A stretch of DNA of 64,000 nucleotides from ECT2AJA-110-A sp035399845 (GCA_035399845.1 DAOPJV010000010.1:1-64000), one strand, 5' to 3'. Positions 24,991 to 32,406 are shown, counted from the stretch's first letter. Notes: a model not told the origin generated them from the letters alone. Made by a program: numbers and translations.

Positions 24991-25124
24991 CATCCGCATC
25001 CTCAACAGCGACGATCTCCGCGGTGTCACGCATCCCGATCGACTGCAGGGCGAGAAGATCGCTTAGGTGCGGGAGGGGATTTCCGTGCGGAGGGGGCGCC
25101 GGACGGGAATCTGGCGCCAGCGGT
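24991..25124 (+). pseudogene. duplicated pheS 3' end (right copy)
   Basis: In frame this reads IRILNSDDLRGVTHPDRLQG and then EKIA and a stop, the exact C-terminus of PheS with two substitutions. It lacks the rest of the gene and a start codon. With 24071-24204 it forms direct repeats around the toxin-antitoxin pair. The sequence after this copy (GCAGATTTCCATCTGGCGCC) matches the hairpin-repeat context also seen at 25970, which suggests the right-hand junction is the ancestral downstream side of pheS. Confidence 0.85.
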
Positions 25125-25185
25125 GAGCAGATTTCCATCTGGCGCCAACGGTCGGGGAGTAGGTACGAGAAGGGATTCTCGTACC
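25095..25185. repeat. GGGA-loop hairpin repeats
   Basis: One hairpin GGCGCC...GGCGCC lies at 25095-25118. A second, with arms GGTACGAGAA and TTCTCGTACC around GGGA, lies at 25162-25185. They belong to the family also found at 3.5, 12.0, 24.2 and 26.0 kb. Confidence 0.65.
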
Positions 25186-25198
25186 GACGGTTGGGGAG

Positions 25199-25777
25199 TC
25201 AGCGAAAATGCACCTGAAAGTAGAGGTACTCTCCCTCGTACTTTATCTGCTCTTTGCCCACGTCAATGCCTTCACTCTTAATTCTGCCGATGAGATTTCC
25301 CATGTCGCCAGGCGATGTAGGGGCCGGATCCCACCACGCCATCCTTCCTGGTGGTCGATCGACCTGAAACAGGTATGGCAGGTCCCAACGATGCCACACC
25401 AGGAATCCATCTTCGGAGTCGACGCAGGGTGTGAAGCCGAGTGTATCAACGACGCGATCAAACTCCTTGCGATCGACCTTCGCCTTGACGTATCCGACAT
25501 ACCCCCAGCGCCCACCTTGTTGTCGGCGCCCAGTGGAAAAGACATAGAGTTCCGTCGGCCGTTGTTCGAAGCGGTCGCCAATCAGTTGATAGGCGACTCG
25601 AAGCGCATCGTCGTCAACCATGCCCGACTCGGCGTTGATGGGTTCCGGAAAGTCGTATCCGAATTCGCGACACCAGTGATTTGGGAGCAGTGAATTGATG
25701 ACCGTCAAAGCTAGAATGGCCGAAGTCGTCGCCACTAGCGCCGACACACACCAAAGTCGTCTCCTTGACACGTCCAT
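25199..25777 (-). CDS. hypothetical protein with N-terminal membrane anchor (192 aa)
   Basis: Residues 8-29 (LWCVSALVATTSAILALTVI) form a signal anchor or uncleaved signal. The rest is polar with many aromatic residues (WGYVGYVKAKVDRKEFDRVV; GFLVWHRWDLPYLFQVDRPP) and two cysteines. No family is recognised. The start ATG at 25777 is supported by a TATAGT box 7 nt upstream. A longer frame, open to 26239, runs through repeat DNA. The gene stands alone between repeat blocks. Confidence 0.6.
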   Translation of the reverse strand: MDVSRRRLWCVSALVATTSAILALTVINSLLPNHWCREFGYDFPEPINAESGMVDDDALRVAYQLIGDRFEQRPTELYVFSTGRRQQGGRWGYVGYVKAKVDRKEFDRVVDTLGFTPCVDSEDGFLVWHRWDLPYLFQVDRPPGRMAWWDPAPTSPGDMGNLIGRIKSEGIDVGKEQIKYEGEYLYFQVHFR

Positions 25778-25784
25778 GTTGTCT

Positions 25785-25790
25785 ACTATA
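25785..25790 (-). promoter_or_regulatory. TATAGT -10 box, leaderless type
   Basis: On the minus strand TATAGT ends 7 nt before the ATG at 25777, with no ribosome-binding site between. Confidence 0.55.
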
Positions 25791-25812
25791 CGCCCGACTT
25801 CGTGCTCGTGAG

Positions 25813-25930
25813 TGAATCCGGGTGCGCGAGGGGCACGCGATTCTCCGGAGGCGGAGGGCGTCGAGTGGTCCGCTCGCCGTGGTTTCTCGTTACCTTGGGG
25901 CCTGAATAACAAATCGAGCTTCGAGTTTTC
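25813..25930 (+). repeat. interior fragment of the ~200-bp repeat
   Basis: GTGCGCGAGGGGCACGCGAT, TGGTTTCTCGTTACCTTGG and TTCGAGTTTTC align with the interior of the units at 22252-22841, but both end hairpins are missing. It is followed by GGGA-loop hairpins up to 26029. Confidence 0.6.
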
Positions 25931-26005
25931 TTGCCTTCGTGACCGGATGGGAATCTGGCGCCAGCGGTCAGCAGATTTCCATCTGACGCCAGCGGACTGG
26001 GAGTA

Positions 26006-26029
26006 GGTACGAGAGGGGATTCTCGTACC
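26006..26029. repeat. GGGA-loop hairpin repeat
   Basis: Arms GGTACGAGA and TCTCGTACC flank GGGGAT. The upstream stretch 25943-26000 repeats the context seen at 25095-25150. Confidence 0.6.
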
Positions 26030-26045
26030 CGCGGTCGAAGCGTCT

Positions 26046-26225
26046 GGTAGTCCACCCTCTTCGAGGGTGGGGTCACGATGATAGGGCGCGCGAGGAACGT
26101 ACGAGTCTCCAGAATGCTGCAGGTGGCGAGTCGCCGAGTCGCGCGTGACCTTGGGGGTTGAACAGCGGATTGCGCCTCTGGTGTTCCTATCATCGAGACC
26201 CCACCGCTGAAGCGATGGGCCACCC
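26046..26225 (+). repeat. single ~180-bp unit of the tandem repeat family
   Basis: This opens with CCACCCTCTTCGAGGGTGG and closes with CCACCGCTGAAGCGATGG and GCCACCC. The interior is shortened relative to the units at 22252-22841. It sits in the convergent gap between the anchored protein and the sigma factor terminator. Confidence 0.7.
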
Positions 26226-26318
26226 CGTTGATGGGCCACCCGTCATCAACATATGTCGCCGCGGGGGCGCGGCGCGTCTGATTGTTCGTGACGCAGGTCC
26301 GCCTGGCGCGCTGCGCGC

Positions 26319-26346
26319 AAAAAAAAGCCCCGCACTCGCGGGGCTT
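26319..26346 (-). terminator. intrinsic terminator of the sigma factor gene
   Basis: On the minus strand a 7-bp GC stem (GCCCCGC/GCGGGGC) with a GAGT loop is followed by eight T residues. It is 42 bp after the stop codon. Confidence 0.9.
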
Positions 26347-26388
26347 CTTGAGGAGGAGAAGAAGGAGCTTTGTGACACTCGCGTCGGG

Positions 26389-27366
26389 TTACGCCGCGAG
26401 GAAATCGTCGTGGAGCTTCTCGCGGAGCTTCGCGAGGGCGCGGTTCTGGATCTGTCGCACGCGCTCTTTGGTGACACCGATGAGCGAGCCGACCTGTTCC
26501 AGCGTCTTCGGTGCGTCGCCTTCGAGACCCTGCACCTTGGCGAGGGCGAAGCGGGCCTTGAGGACTGTGACTTCGACGGCGCTGAGCTCGGCCGTGTTCT
26601 CGCGGATGATGCCGCGGAGTTCCTCGACGCAGTCGGCCTCGTGATCGACGCGGCGCTTGTCGAGGTAGTCGCTTCGCTCGAGCGTCGGGTCGAACTCGAC
26701 CGGGAAGCGACCGCGGTAGCGGGCCAGCTTCATGGCGACGCGGCTGAAGCTCTTGAGGATCGCGCGGCAGGCGTAGGTGCTGAACTTGTAGCCGCGGCCG
26801 GCGTCGAACTTATCGACGCTGCGGAGCAGGGCCATGTTGCCTTCGCTGATCAGGTCGGCGTAGTCAATGTTGCCGAGCTTGGTGCGCTTGGCCATGGCGA
26901 GCACGAGCGGCAGATTCGCCTGCACGATTTCATTCTGCGTCTTCTCGACGCGCTGCTGCCACCAGATGACCTCTTCGGCGGCGGCCTTCGTCAGCTTGCG
27001 ATGGTTGAACTTCGCCAGGACGCGCTCGATGCGGAAGCGGGCGTAGTTCAGTCGCAGGAAGAGGGTGCGCTCCTGCGTGGCGGAAAGCGTCTGGCCCGGG
27101 AGCATCGACTCCGTGGCGGGACCTTCCTCCGTCGGGGCGGCGTTACACCAGGGTCGCGTATCATGGCCCGCGTCGAAGTCTTCGGCGAAGAGCTCGGCGG
27201 CGACGCCTCGCTTCGTGAAGGACGGGTCATTGATGAACTCGAACGGCCGGCTCAACAGGCGGTCCAGGATTTCCTGGTCGGCCTGGCTGAATCGATCGAG
27301 GGTCGCTTTCGTCGGCGTCTGAGCCGTCGGGATCCGTGCGTCCTTGAGTTCGCTTGCTGTAGCCAT
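26389..27366 (-). CDS. sigma-70 family RNA polymerase sigma factor
   Basis: Region 2 is clear (NEIVQANLPLVLAMAKRTKL, IDYADLISEGNMALLRSVDKF and GRGYKFSTYACRAI). Region 4 follows at the C-terminus (TLEQVGSLIGVTKERVRQIQ, then NRALAKLREKL). There is no region 1.1, and the core between is shorter than in RpoD. The 2.4 segment reads STYACRAILKSFSRV rather than the STYATWWIRQAI of primary factors, so this is probably an alternative, planctomycete-type factor. The ATG at 27366 has GGGAG upstream; an extension to 27546 is less likely. An AT-rich promoter-like region lies upstream at 27600-27740. Confidence 0.88.
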   Translation of the reverse strand: MATASELKDARIPTAQTPTKATLDRFSQADQEILDRLLSRPFEFINDPSFTKRGVAAELFAEDFDAGHDTRPWCNAAPTEEGPATESMLPGQTLSATQERTLFLRLNYARFRIERVLAKFNHRKLTKAAAEEVIWWQQRVEKTQNEIVQANLPLVLAMAKRTKLGNIDYADLISEGNMALLRSVDKFDAGRGYKFSTYACRAILKSFSRVAMKLARYRGRFPVEFDPTLERSDYLDKRRVDHEADCVEELRGIIRENTAELSAVEVTVLKARFALAKVQGLEGDAPKTLEQVGSLIGVTKERVRQIQNRALAKLREKLHDDFLAA

Positions 27367-27875
27367 GATGTTCTGCTCCCGCGACCTCCCAGGGTCGCTT
27401 CGGTTGGCAACTCTTGCGAGCTTCGGTGGGGAGAGTATCGCGCGGCACTCCGTGCCTCGACACGCGATCGACCGCGTGCGTCCGGTTGCCATTGGACGCT
27501 GACTTACGTCTTCTACTTCAGTCCGGCCGACGTCGCGGTCGCTCAACCGCTTGTCAGCCTTGCGGGCGACCCAGCTACCAGCTGAGTCGTGCGGGGGTGG
27601 GCTAACTTGCTACGATTAAACCAAGAATAACACAAGAAATTGGACATGCAAATTTTTTCTTCCGAGAAATTGTCCCGGAAATGGTATCGGAATCCATATA
27701 TTTGAGGATCTAACAGGTTCCATTTAATAAGGTTATGGATTTGCCGCCCTGGCGGGACAAGAATGGCGACTTTGGGCCGCTCGCGGATATCGATTCGGGC
27801 TCGCTCGTTACTTTTTTCACAAGATGGGCAATATTATCAACGATTACCCAGTCCCGAAGCCGCTTTCGGCGCCGG
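27367..27875. other. 509-bp gap with an AT-rich island
   Basis: No gene is supported. From about 27600 to 27740 the DNA is strikingly AT-rich for this window (runs such as GCAAATTTTTTCTTCC and CCATATATTTGAGG). It lies upstream of the sigma factor gene and downstream of the receiver-like gene, both on the minus strand, and probably holds the sigma gene promoter. That would give a leader of over 200 nt. Confidence 0.45.
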
Positions 27876-28262
27876 CTACGCCCCCATTGGGGGCAGGTAT
27901 TGCGCCAGAAGCTGGGCCGTGCCTTCTTCGAAGATGGCGTTTTTCCCAAATCCGGGGACAGCTCCCGCGGCGACGCTCTGCGCCTGCGCTTCCTCGAAGT
28001 TGCTGATCATCATGATGGGGGCGCCGTTGATGGCGGGATCCGCCTTGGCGCGCTGAACGAGGTCGAGGCCCGGGCTGTGGTCCGCGAAGATGAGGCGATT
28101 GAAGAGGACCAGGGCGTAGTCGTTGGCGCGGAGCCTGGCGAGCGCCTCATCGACGAACATGACGCGATCGATATCGACGTCAAATCGCTCTGTCAGCATG
28201 CGACTCAGTGTCGCATGGTCCGGATCACAGTTGCCGACTTCCAGTACCTTCGCCATTGCCAA
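27876..28262 (-). CDS. receiver-like (CheY-fold) protein lacking the phospho-aspartate
   Basis: This stand-alone protein of about 128 residues follows the receiver pattern: strand VLEVGNCDPD, helix DHATLSRMLTER, strand YALVLFN, then APIMMISN and the terminal GAVPGFGKNA with the conserved Lys. The usual phospho-acceptor Asp after the third strand (xLVLxD) is Asn here (ALVLFNRL), so phosphorylation by a kinase is unlikely. The TTG at 28262 is preferred over the ATG at 28256 because GGAGG lies 8 nt before the TTG. No output domain or kinase is adjacent. A divergent aminotransferase gene lies upstream. Confidence 0.75.
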   Translation of the reverse strand: MAMAKVLEVGNCDPDHATLSRMLTERFDVDIDRVMFVDEALARLRANDYALVLFNRLIFADHSPGLDLVQRAKADPAINGAPIMMISNFEEAQAQSVAAGAVPGFGKNAIFEEGTAQLLAQYLPPMGA

Positions 28263-28405
28263 AGCTCATTCCTCCAGGCGCCGCGGGCCGCCGAGGCGTC
28301 GATGGCCGCGGCTCCCCAATTTCATTTCGCCGATTATAGTGACGATCAGATGGGAATGTGGCGGGGCCGGGATCGACTGGCAACTGAGCGAAACGGAGCG
28401 GGCGG

Positions 28406-29587
28406 ATGAGACTTTCCGAACGGGCAATGGCGATCACGCCTTCGGCGACACTGGCCGTCGCGGCGAAGGCGGCGGATCTCAAGCGGCAGGGCGTCAACGT
28501 CATTGGTTTTGGCGCCGGAGAGCCCGATTTCCGTACGCCGGCCAACATCGTCACGGCCGCGAAGGCCGCCCTCGACGCCGGTCACTTCGGATACGCCAAG
28601 CCGTCCAGCGGTATCCCGTCGGCGAAGGAGGCCATCTGCGAGAAGTTTCGCCGCGAGAACGGACTGACCTACGCCACGAATCAGGTCCTCGTGACGCTGG
28701 GCGGCAAAGAGGCTCTGGCCCTGGCCTTCGCCTCCCTGCTGAACCCGGGGGACGAAGTGCTCCTGCCGGTTCCCTACTGGGTCAGCTTCCCCGAACAGAT
28801 TCAGTTCTTCGGCGGCAAAGTCGTCCCGATTTTTCCGAAGGGCGACGATCTGCGACTGGCGCCGCAGCAGATTGCGGCCGCCGTCACGGATCGCACGCGG
28901 ATCTTTGTCTTCAACAGCCCGTCCAATCCCGGCGGCTTCGCCTACAACGCGGATGAGACCCGGGCGATTGCCGAGGCGCTCGCGGGGCGCGACCTGATCG
29001 TCTTCAGCGATGAGATGTACGACCAGTTGCGCTACGGCGATCGGCGCGAGCACTACAGTTTCGCGCGGACGAGCCAGGCGTGGTACGAGCGGACGATCAC
29101 GTTCAACGCGACGAGCAAGACGCACGCGATGACCGGCTGGCGGCTCGGCTATGCGGCGGGACCTGCGGACGTGATCAAGGCGATGGCCAACGTGCAGAGC
29201 CACACGACGAGCGGCGCCGTTCACTTCGCGCAGTACGGTCTCGTCGAGGCGCTGACGGGCGATCAGTCGCACGTCGCGGAGATGCACGCGGCGTTCGAGA
29301 AGCGCGGCGCCCACATGGCGCGCCGGCTGAACGAGCTGAAGGGCGTGCGCTGCATCGAACCGAGCGGCGCGTTCTACTGCTTTCCGGATGTTCGGGAGTC
29401 CTTTGCGTCGCTGGGCGTTGCGAACGCGGCGGGATTCTGCGAAGTGATGCTGGAGAAGGCGCACGTCGCGCTCGTGGCCGGTGACGCCTTTGGGATGGAC
29501 ACGCACATCCGAATGAGCTTCGCGACGGGCATGGACCAGATCGATACGGGCATCGATCGCATGGCCGAGGTCCTCGGTCGAAGGTAG
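28406..29587 (+). CDS. aspartate/prephenate-type aminotransferase (class I, PLP)
   Basis: A fold-type I aminotransferase of the AspAT Ib group. The N-terminal GFGAGEPDFRTPANI is the substrate-binding loop, and YAKPSSGIPSAKEAI, TLGGKEALALAF, FNSPSNPGG and the PLP lysine in SKTHAMTGWRLGY follow in order. The terminal Arg region is MSFATGMDQID. Members convert aspartate and 2-oxoglutarate, and many also transaminate prephenate; the two cannot be separated here. Length 393 residues is typical. GGAG lies 7 nt before the ATG. Single gene. Confidence 0.92.
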   Translation: MRLSERAMAITPSATLAVAAKAADLKRQGVNVIGFGAGEPDFRTPANIVTAAKAALDAGHFGYAKPSSGIPSAKEAICEKFRRENGLTYATNQVLVTLGGKEALALAFASLLNPGDEVLLPVPYWVSFPEQIQFFGGKVVPIFPKGDDLRLAPQQIAAAVTDRTRIFVFNSPSNPGGFAYNADETRAIAEALAGRDLIVFSDEMYDQLRYGDRREHYSFARTSQAWYERTITFNATSKTHAMTGWRLGYAAGPADVIKAMANVQSHTTSGAVHFAQYGLVEALTGDQSHVAEMHAAFEKRGAHMARRLNELKGVRCIEPSGAFYCFPDVRESFASLGVANAAGFCEVMLEKAHVALVAGDAFGMDTHIRMSFATGMDQIDTGIDRMAEVLGRR

Positions 29588-29637
29588 TCCGGCGCCCAAT
29601 CGCCGATTCGAACGGCGCCCGCCAGTCCGTGTGGCGG

Positions 29638-29678
29638 CCGGACCGAACTGCGCCCGCCAGGAAGCAGGCCAGCGTAGC
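29638..29678 (+). repeat. transposase-associated short repeat (copy 1)
   Basis: A ~41-bp unit beginning CCGGACCGAACTGCGCCCGC and ending AGGCCAGCGTAGC. It has an imperfect stem (CGC..GCC with GGC..GCG). A second copy in the same orientation is at 29746-29782 and an inverted one at 30555-30596. The gap 29588-29954 contains nothing else recognisable. Confidence 0.75.
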
Positions 29679-29745
29679 CGAAGGAACCGCGCCACACGCG
29701 TCCCCCGTTGCGTCCGCTCCGCGCTGCGGAATACCAGCCCCAAGA

Positions 29746-29782
29746 ACCGTACTGCGCCCGCCAGGAAGCAGGCCAGCGTAGC
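29746..29782 (+). repeat. transposase-associated short repeat (copy 2)
   Basis: Same core as copy 1 (TGCGCCCGCCAGGAAGCAGG then CCAGCGTAGC) in the same orientation, with the left flank diverged. Confidence 0.75.
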
Positions 29783-29954
29783 TCAGCAACGGGGGGTCGG
29801 CCGGATTCACAGAGACATGCCGGATCTCAAGCAGAGTGACAACAAAGCTGGCACTCCGAATGGAGTCCATCACTAACCAATCAATCCGTCCATCGAGAAG
29901 ATTCAGGGATTGGGTTTTGAAATCCCGATCTGGTTAGCGAGTGGAGGATCGATC

Positions 29955-30482
29955 ATGCCTGAAGCGCCCGACGAACGCGAGATGAAACTAATGCCGCCGA
30001 TGGCCTACTTCATCACATTTCGCACTTATGGCACGTGGCTGCAGGGAGATGATCGGGGATCAGTGACTCGAAAACGAAACACGCCAGGGACGCCTTTACA
30101 TGATGGCGACGGGCGATGGCGGTATCAGATGAAGGTGGCGCTCCAGCATGCTCCGACTGTTCTCGACGATCGTTCACGATTCATTGTCAGGAAGACAATT
30201 CTGGACGCGTGTTCCTACCGCAAGTGGCTGCTTCACGAGATCAATGTTCGTTCGAATCACGTACACATTGTTGTCAGCGCCGATGCGGCGCCGGAGCGCG
30301 TGATGAACGATTTCAAGGCCTATGCGACGCGACGCCTCCGAGAGGCGGACGCTGTTCCGCCCGACTGTCGACTCTGGAGTCGTCATGGAAGCACGCGGTA
30401 CTTGTGGGACGAGCGCGCCGTGGCGCGGGCTTGTGCGTACGTTCGGGATGGGCAGTCTTCGGATGTCCTTGGGGAGGACTGA
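29955..30482 (+). CDS. REP-associated tyrosine transposase (RAYT, Y1/IS200-like)
   Basis: The protein (175 aa) has the HUH single-strand transposase fold: MAYFITFRTYGTWLQGDDRG at the start, the metal-binding HxH in NVRSNHVHIVV, and the helix VMNDFKAYATRRLREAD, which carries the candidate catalytic Tyr. The ending LWSRHGSTRYLWDE and YVRDGQ is common in RAYT proteins. The ATG at 29955 has GGAGG 7 nt upstream. Unlike an insertion sequence it lacks obvious subterminal ends of its own. It is flanked by two direct and one inverted copy of a ~40-bp palindromic repeat, which is how RAYT genes usually relate to their REP substrates. Confidence 0.88.
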   Translation: MPEAPDEREMKLMPPMAYFITFRTYGTWLQGDDRGSVTRKRNTPGTPLHDGDGRWRYQMKVALQHAPTVLDDRSRFIVRKTILDACSYRKWLLHEINVRSNHVHIVVSADAAPERVMNDFKAYATRRLREADAVPPDCRLWSRHGSTRYLWDERAVARACAYVRDGQSSDVLGED

Positions 30483-30554
30483 TTGGACGACGGACGCTGG
30501 TTGGACGGGCGTGCTTCGGGCGCCACGGGGGATGAGGTTGGCTCGGTTGTTTCT

Positions 30555-30596
30555 GCTACGCTGGCCTGCTTCCTGGCGGGCGCAGTTCGGTCCGGG
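30555..30596 (-). repeat. transposase-associated short repeat (copy 3, inverted)
   Basis: Inverted copy of the unit at 29638-29678, including the outer CCGGACCGAACTGCG. It lies 73 bp after the transposase stop codon, so the transposase is bracketed by inverted copies about 0.9 kb apart. Confidence 0.75.
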
Positions 30597-30643
30597 GGCC
30601 TGGCGCCGCTGCGAGCGTTTGGCGGGGGCGCTTGATACGCGGG

Positions 30644-31918
30644 CTACAGGTCGGTTGTGATGGGGATGACTTCGATCGTCTCGTCGAGCTCGGCGCCGCG
30701 GGTTGGGTCTTCGATGGCGATCAGGCAGTTGGCCATGGCGAGGCCAAATGGGTCGCCGCTGCCGCCCCAGGCGCAGGGTTCGACGATTTCTCCCGCCTCC
30801 GAGTGATTCCAGAAACGGCCGGGCAGGAAGGCGGGACGCGGATCGCGCTTCGGTTCGATCTTTCGCGTGAGTGTCGCGCGGAGTCGATGGGGGGGCCTGC
30901 AGGGATGGCCCATCTGTGCGCGGAGCGTCATTCGCACAAAGAGCCATGCGCAGACGAACGCGCTGACGGGGTTGCCGGGCAGACCCCAGACGTGCTGGCC
31001 GTCGGGACCGCGGCCATAGGCGACAGGTTTGCCGGGACGCATGCTGACGCCGTGGAATCGCCAATCGACGCCGAGGTCGGCGAAGGCCTTCGGGACGAGG
31101 TCGAGCGTGCCCATGGACATGCCGCCGACTGTGATGACGACGGGGCTGCGGAGGGCGTCGCTGAGTTTTTCGCTCAGCGCAGAGGCCTCATCTCTGACGA
31201 TGCCCACGCGTCGGGGTGTTCCGCCGAACTGGCGGATGAGTGACGCCAGCATGGGACCGTTGCTGTCGTGGATTTGTCCGGGGGCGAGGGGCTGGCCGGC
31301 GGGGACGATCTCATTGCCTGTCAGCACGATTGCCGTTTCCGTTCGCGGATAGACGCTGACTCGGGCGCAGCCCGCGGTCGCGAGCGCCGCCATCTGATGC
31401 GCCTCGATCAGCATGGGCGCCGCGAGCAGCAGATCGCCCACGCGACGATCGGCGCCGCGCCGGGCGACGTGTTTCTTCGGGGGGATCGTGACATTGATCG
31501 AGACACGGGCGCCATCGTCGGAGAGGCTTGTGTCTTCGATCCGCACGACGGCGTCGGCGCCATTGGGCATTGGCGCCCCCGTGTTGATCCGTACGGCCTG
31601 GCCGGGGCCGAGCGTCTGGTCGGCCGCGTCGCCGGCGGCGGCGAGGCCCGCGACGGTCAGTGTGGCGCCGGGCGCCGCGCAGTCTTCGGACCGAACGGCG
31701 AAGCCATCCATCATGGCCTTGTCGAAGGGGGGCCAGTCGCTCCCGGCGACGATGGGTTTGGCGAGTGTGAGACCGGCGGCGTCCGCGAGGTCCACGACCT
31801 GAGGGGATGCGCGGCGCGCTTCATTGGCGAGGGTGGTCCACGCCTCGTCGAGCGTCAGCAGGTGTCGTTGATCGTGACCCCAGCGGGGTGTAGCGGAATC
31901 CATGGTCGCCGAATACAT
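30644..31918 (-). CDS. moeA: molybdopterin molybdenumtransferase MoeA
   Basis: This enzyme inserts molybdate into adenylylated molybdopterin in molybdenum cofactor synthesis. Family motifs run in order: WPPFDKAMMDGFAVRSED, VRINTGAPMPNGADAVVRIE, VYPRTETAIVLTGNEIV, GQIHDSNGPMLASLI, TVGGMSMGTLDLV, then GLPGNPVSAFVCAWLF in the active-site region. Length is 424 residues. ATG codons at 31918 and 31903 are both possible and neither has a clear ribosome-binding site. No other moa or moe gene is adjacent; the small MoaD/ThiS-like gene at 58.3 kb is distant. Confidence 0.93.
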   Translation of the reverse strand: MYSATMDSATPRWGHDQRHLLTLDEAWTTLANEARRASPQVVDLADAAGLTLAKPIVAGSDWPPFDKAMMDGFAVRSEDCAAPGATLTVAGLAAAGDAADQTLGPGQAVRINTGAPMPNGADAVVRIEDTSLSDDGARVSINVTIPPKKHVARRGADRRVGDLLLAAPMLIEAHQMAALATAGCARVSVYPRTETAIVLTGNEIVPAGQPLAPGQIHDSNGPMLASLIRQFGGTPRRVGIVRDEASALSEKLSDALRSPVVITVGGMSMGTLDLVPKAFADLGVDWRFHGVSMRPGKPVAYGRGPDGQHVWGLPGNPVSAFVCAWLFVRMTLRAQMGHPCRPPHRLRATLTRKIEPKRDPRPAFLPGRFWNHSEAGEIVEPCAWGGSGDPFGLAMANCLIAIEDPTRGAELDETIEVIPITTDL

Positions 31919-32169
31919 CGGCGATTTTCGCAGGGGAGTCTGGCGGCAATCGCCGGCAATTCGTGCGCCGCCGCGTCATCGTCTGGCGCCGGTAATGTCC
32001 GCTCTGGCGCGGTCGCGGCGTACGATTCGGCCTGGCAACACTGATAACGCAAGTCCGCCTTCTCAAAACGGAGCGTTCCCGTCGATTCCCTTATTTGTGC
32101 GCGGGCGCAGGAATCAACACGCCGCGGGGGTACGCGGCGGCCGGCGCGCATGGATCGATCCACGTTTCC

Positions 32170-32176
32170 AAGGAGG
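32170..32176 (+). promoter_or_regulatory. consensus Shine-Dalgarno AAGGAGG
   Basis: A full AAGGAGG lies 9 nt before the ATG at 32186. It is the strongest ribosome-binding site seen in the window and supports translation of the very short gene that follows. Confidence 0.8.
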
Positions 32177-32185
32177 CAGACGCCT

Positions 32186-32332
32186 ATGGTAAGTGACCTC
32201 GTGACCACGTTGTTCAGCCCGATCCTGGCGATGATGCAGAACTTCCTGGATGCGTCCTTCACGGTGCTGAATCTCTTCGGGTTCAGCGCTCCGAATGTGA
32301 ACAGCATCGTGTCGGGTCTGTTGGGGGGCTGA
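32186..32332 (+). CDS. 48-residue hydrophobic peptide
   Basis: The peptide begins MVSDLVTTLFSPILAMMQNF and ends in a Gly-Gly pair (VSGLLGG). One likely membrane-associated helix covers about residues 5-33, with little charge overall. It has a consensus AAGGAGG ribosome-binding site and an intrinsic terminator 38 bp downstream, so it is a complete, dedicated transcription unit between moeA (divergent) and the channel gene. No family is recognised. It could be a secreted or membrane peptide, a holin-like or toxin peptide, or a structural small protein. Confidence 0.75.
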   Translation: MVSDLVTTLFSPILAMMQNFLDASFTVLNLFGFSAPNVNSIVSGLLGG

Positions 32333-32370
32333 TCGGGTCGTCACAACGCATGCAACGCAATGAATGGATG

Positions 32371-32406
32371 GGCCGAGACGCGCGGAGACGTGTCTCGGCC
32401 TTTTTT
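32371..32406 (+). terminator. intrinsic terminator of the small peptide gene
   Basis: A stem GGCCGAGAC/GTCTCGGCC, extended by inner pairs, is followed by six T residues. It separates the 48-residue peptide gene from the channel gene at 32545. Confidence 0.9.

Noticed and set aside
26158..27585. 475-codon plus-strand open frame
   Set aside because: Antisense to the sigma factor gene, which has clear regions 2 and 4 and a terminator.
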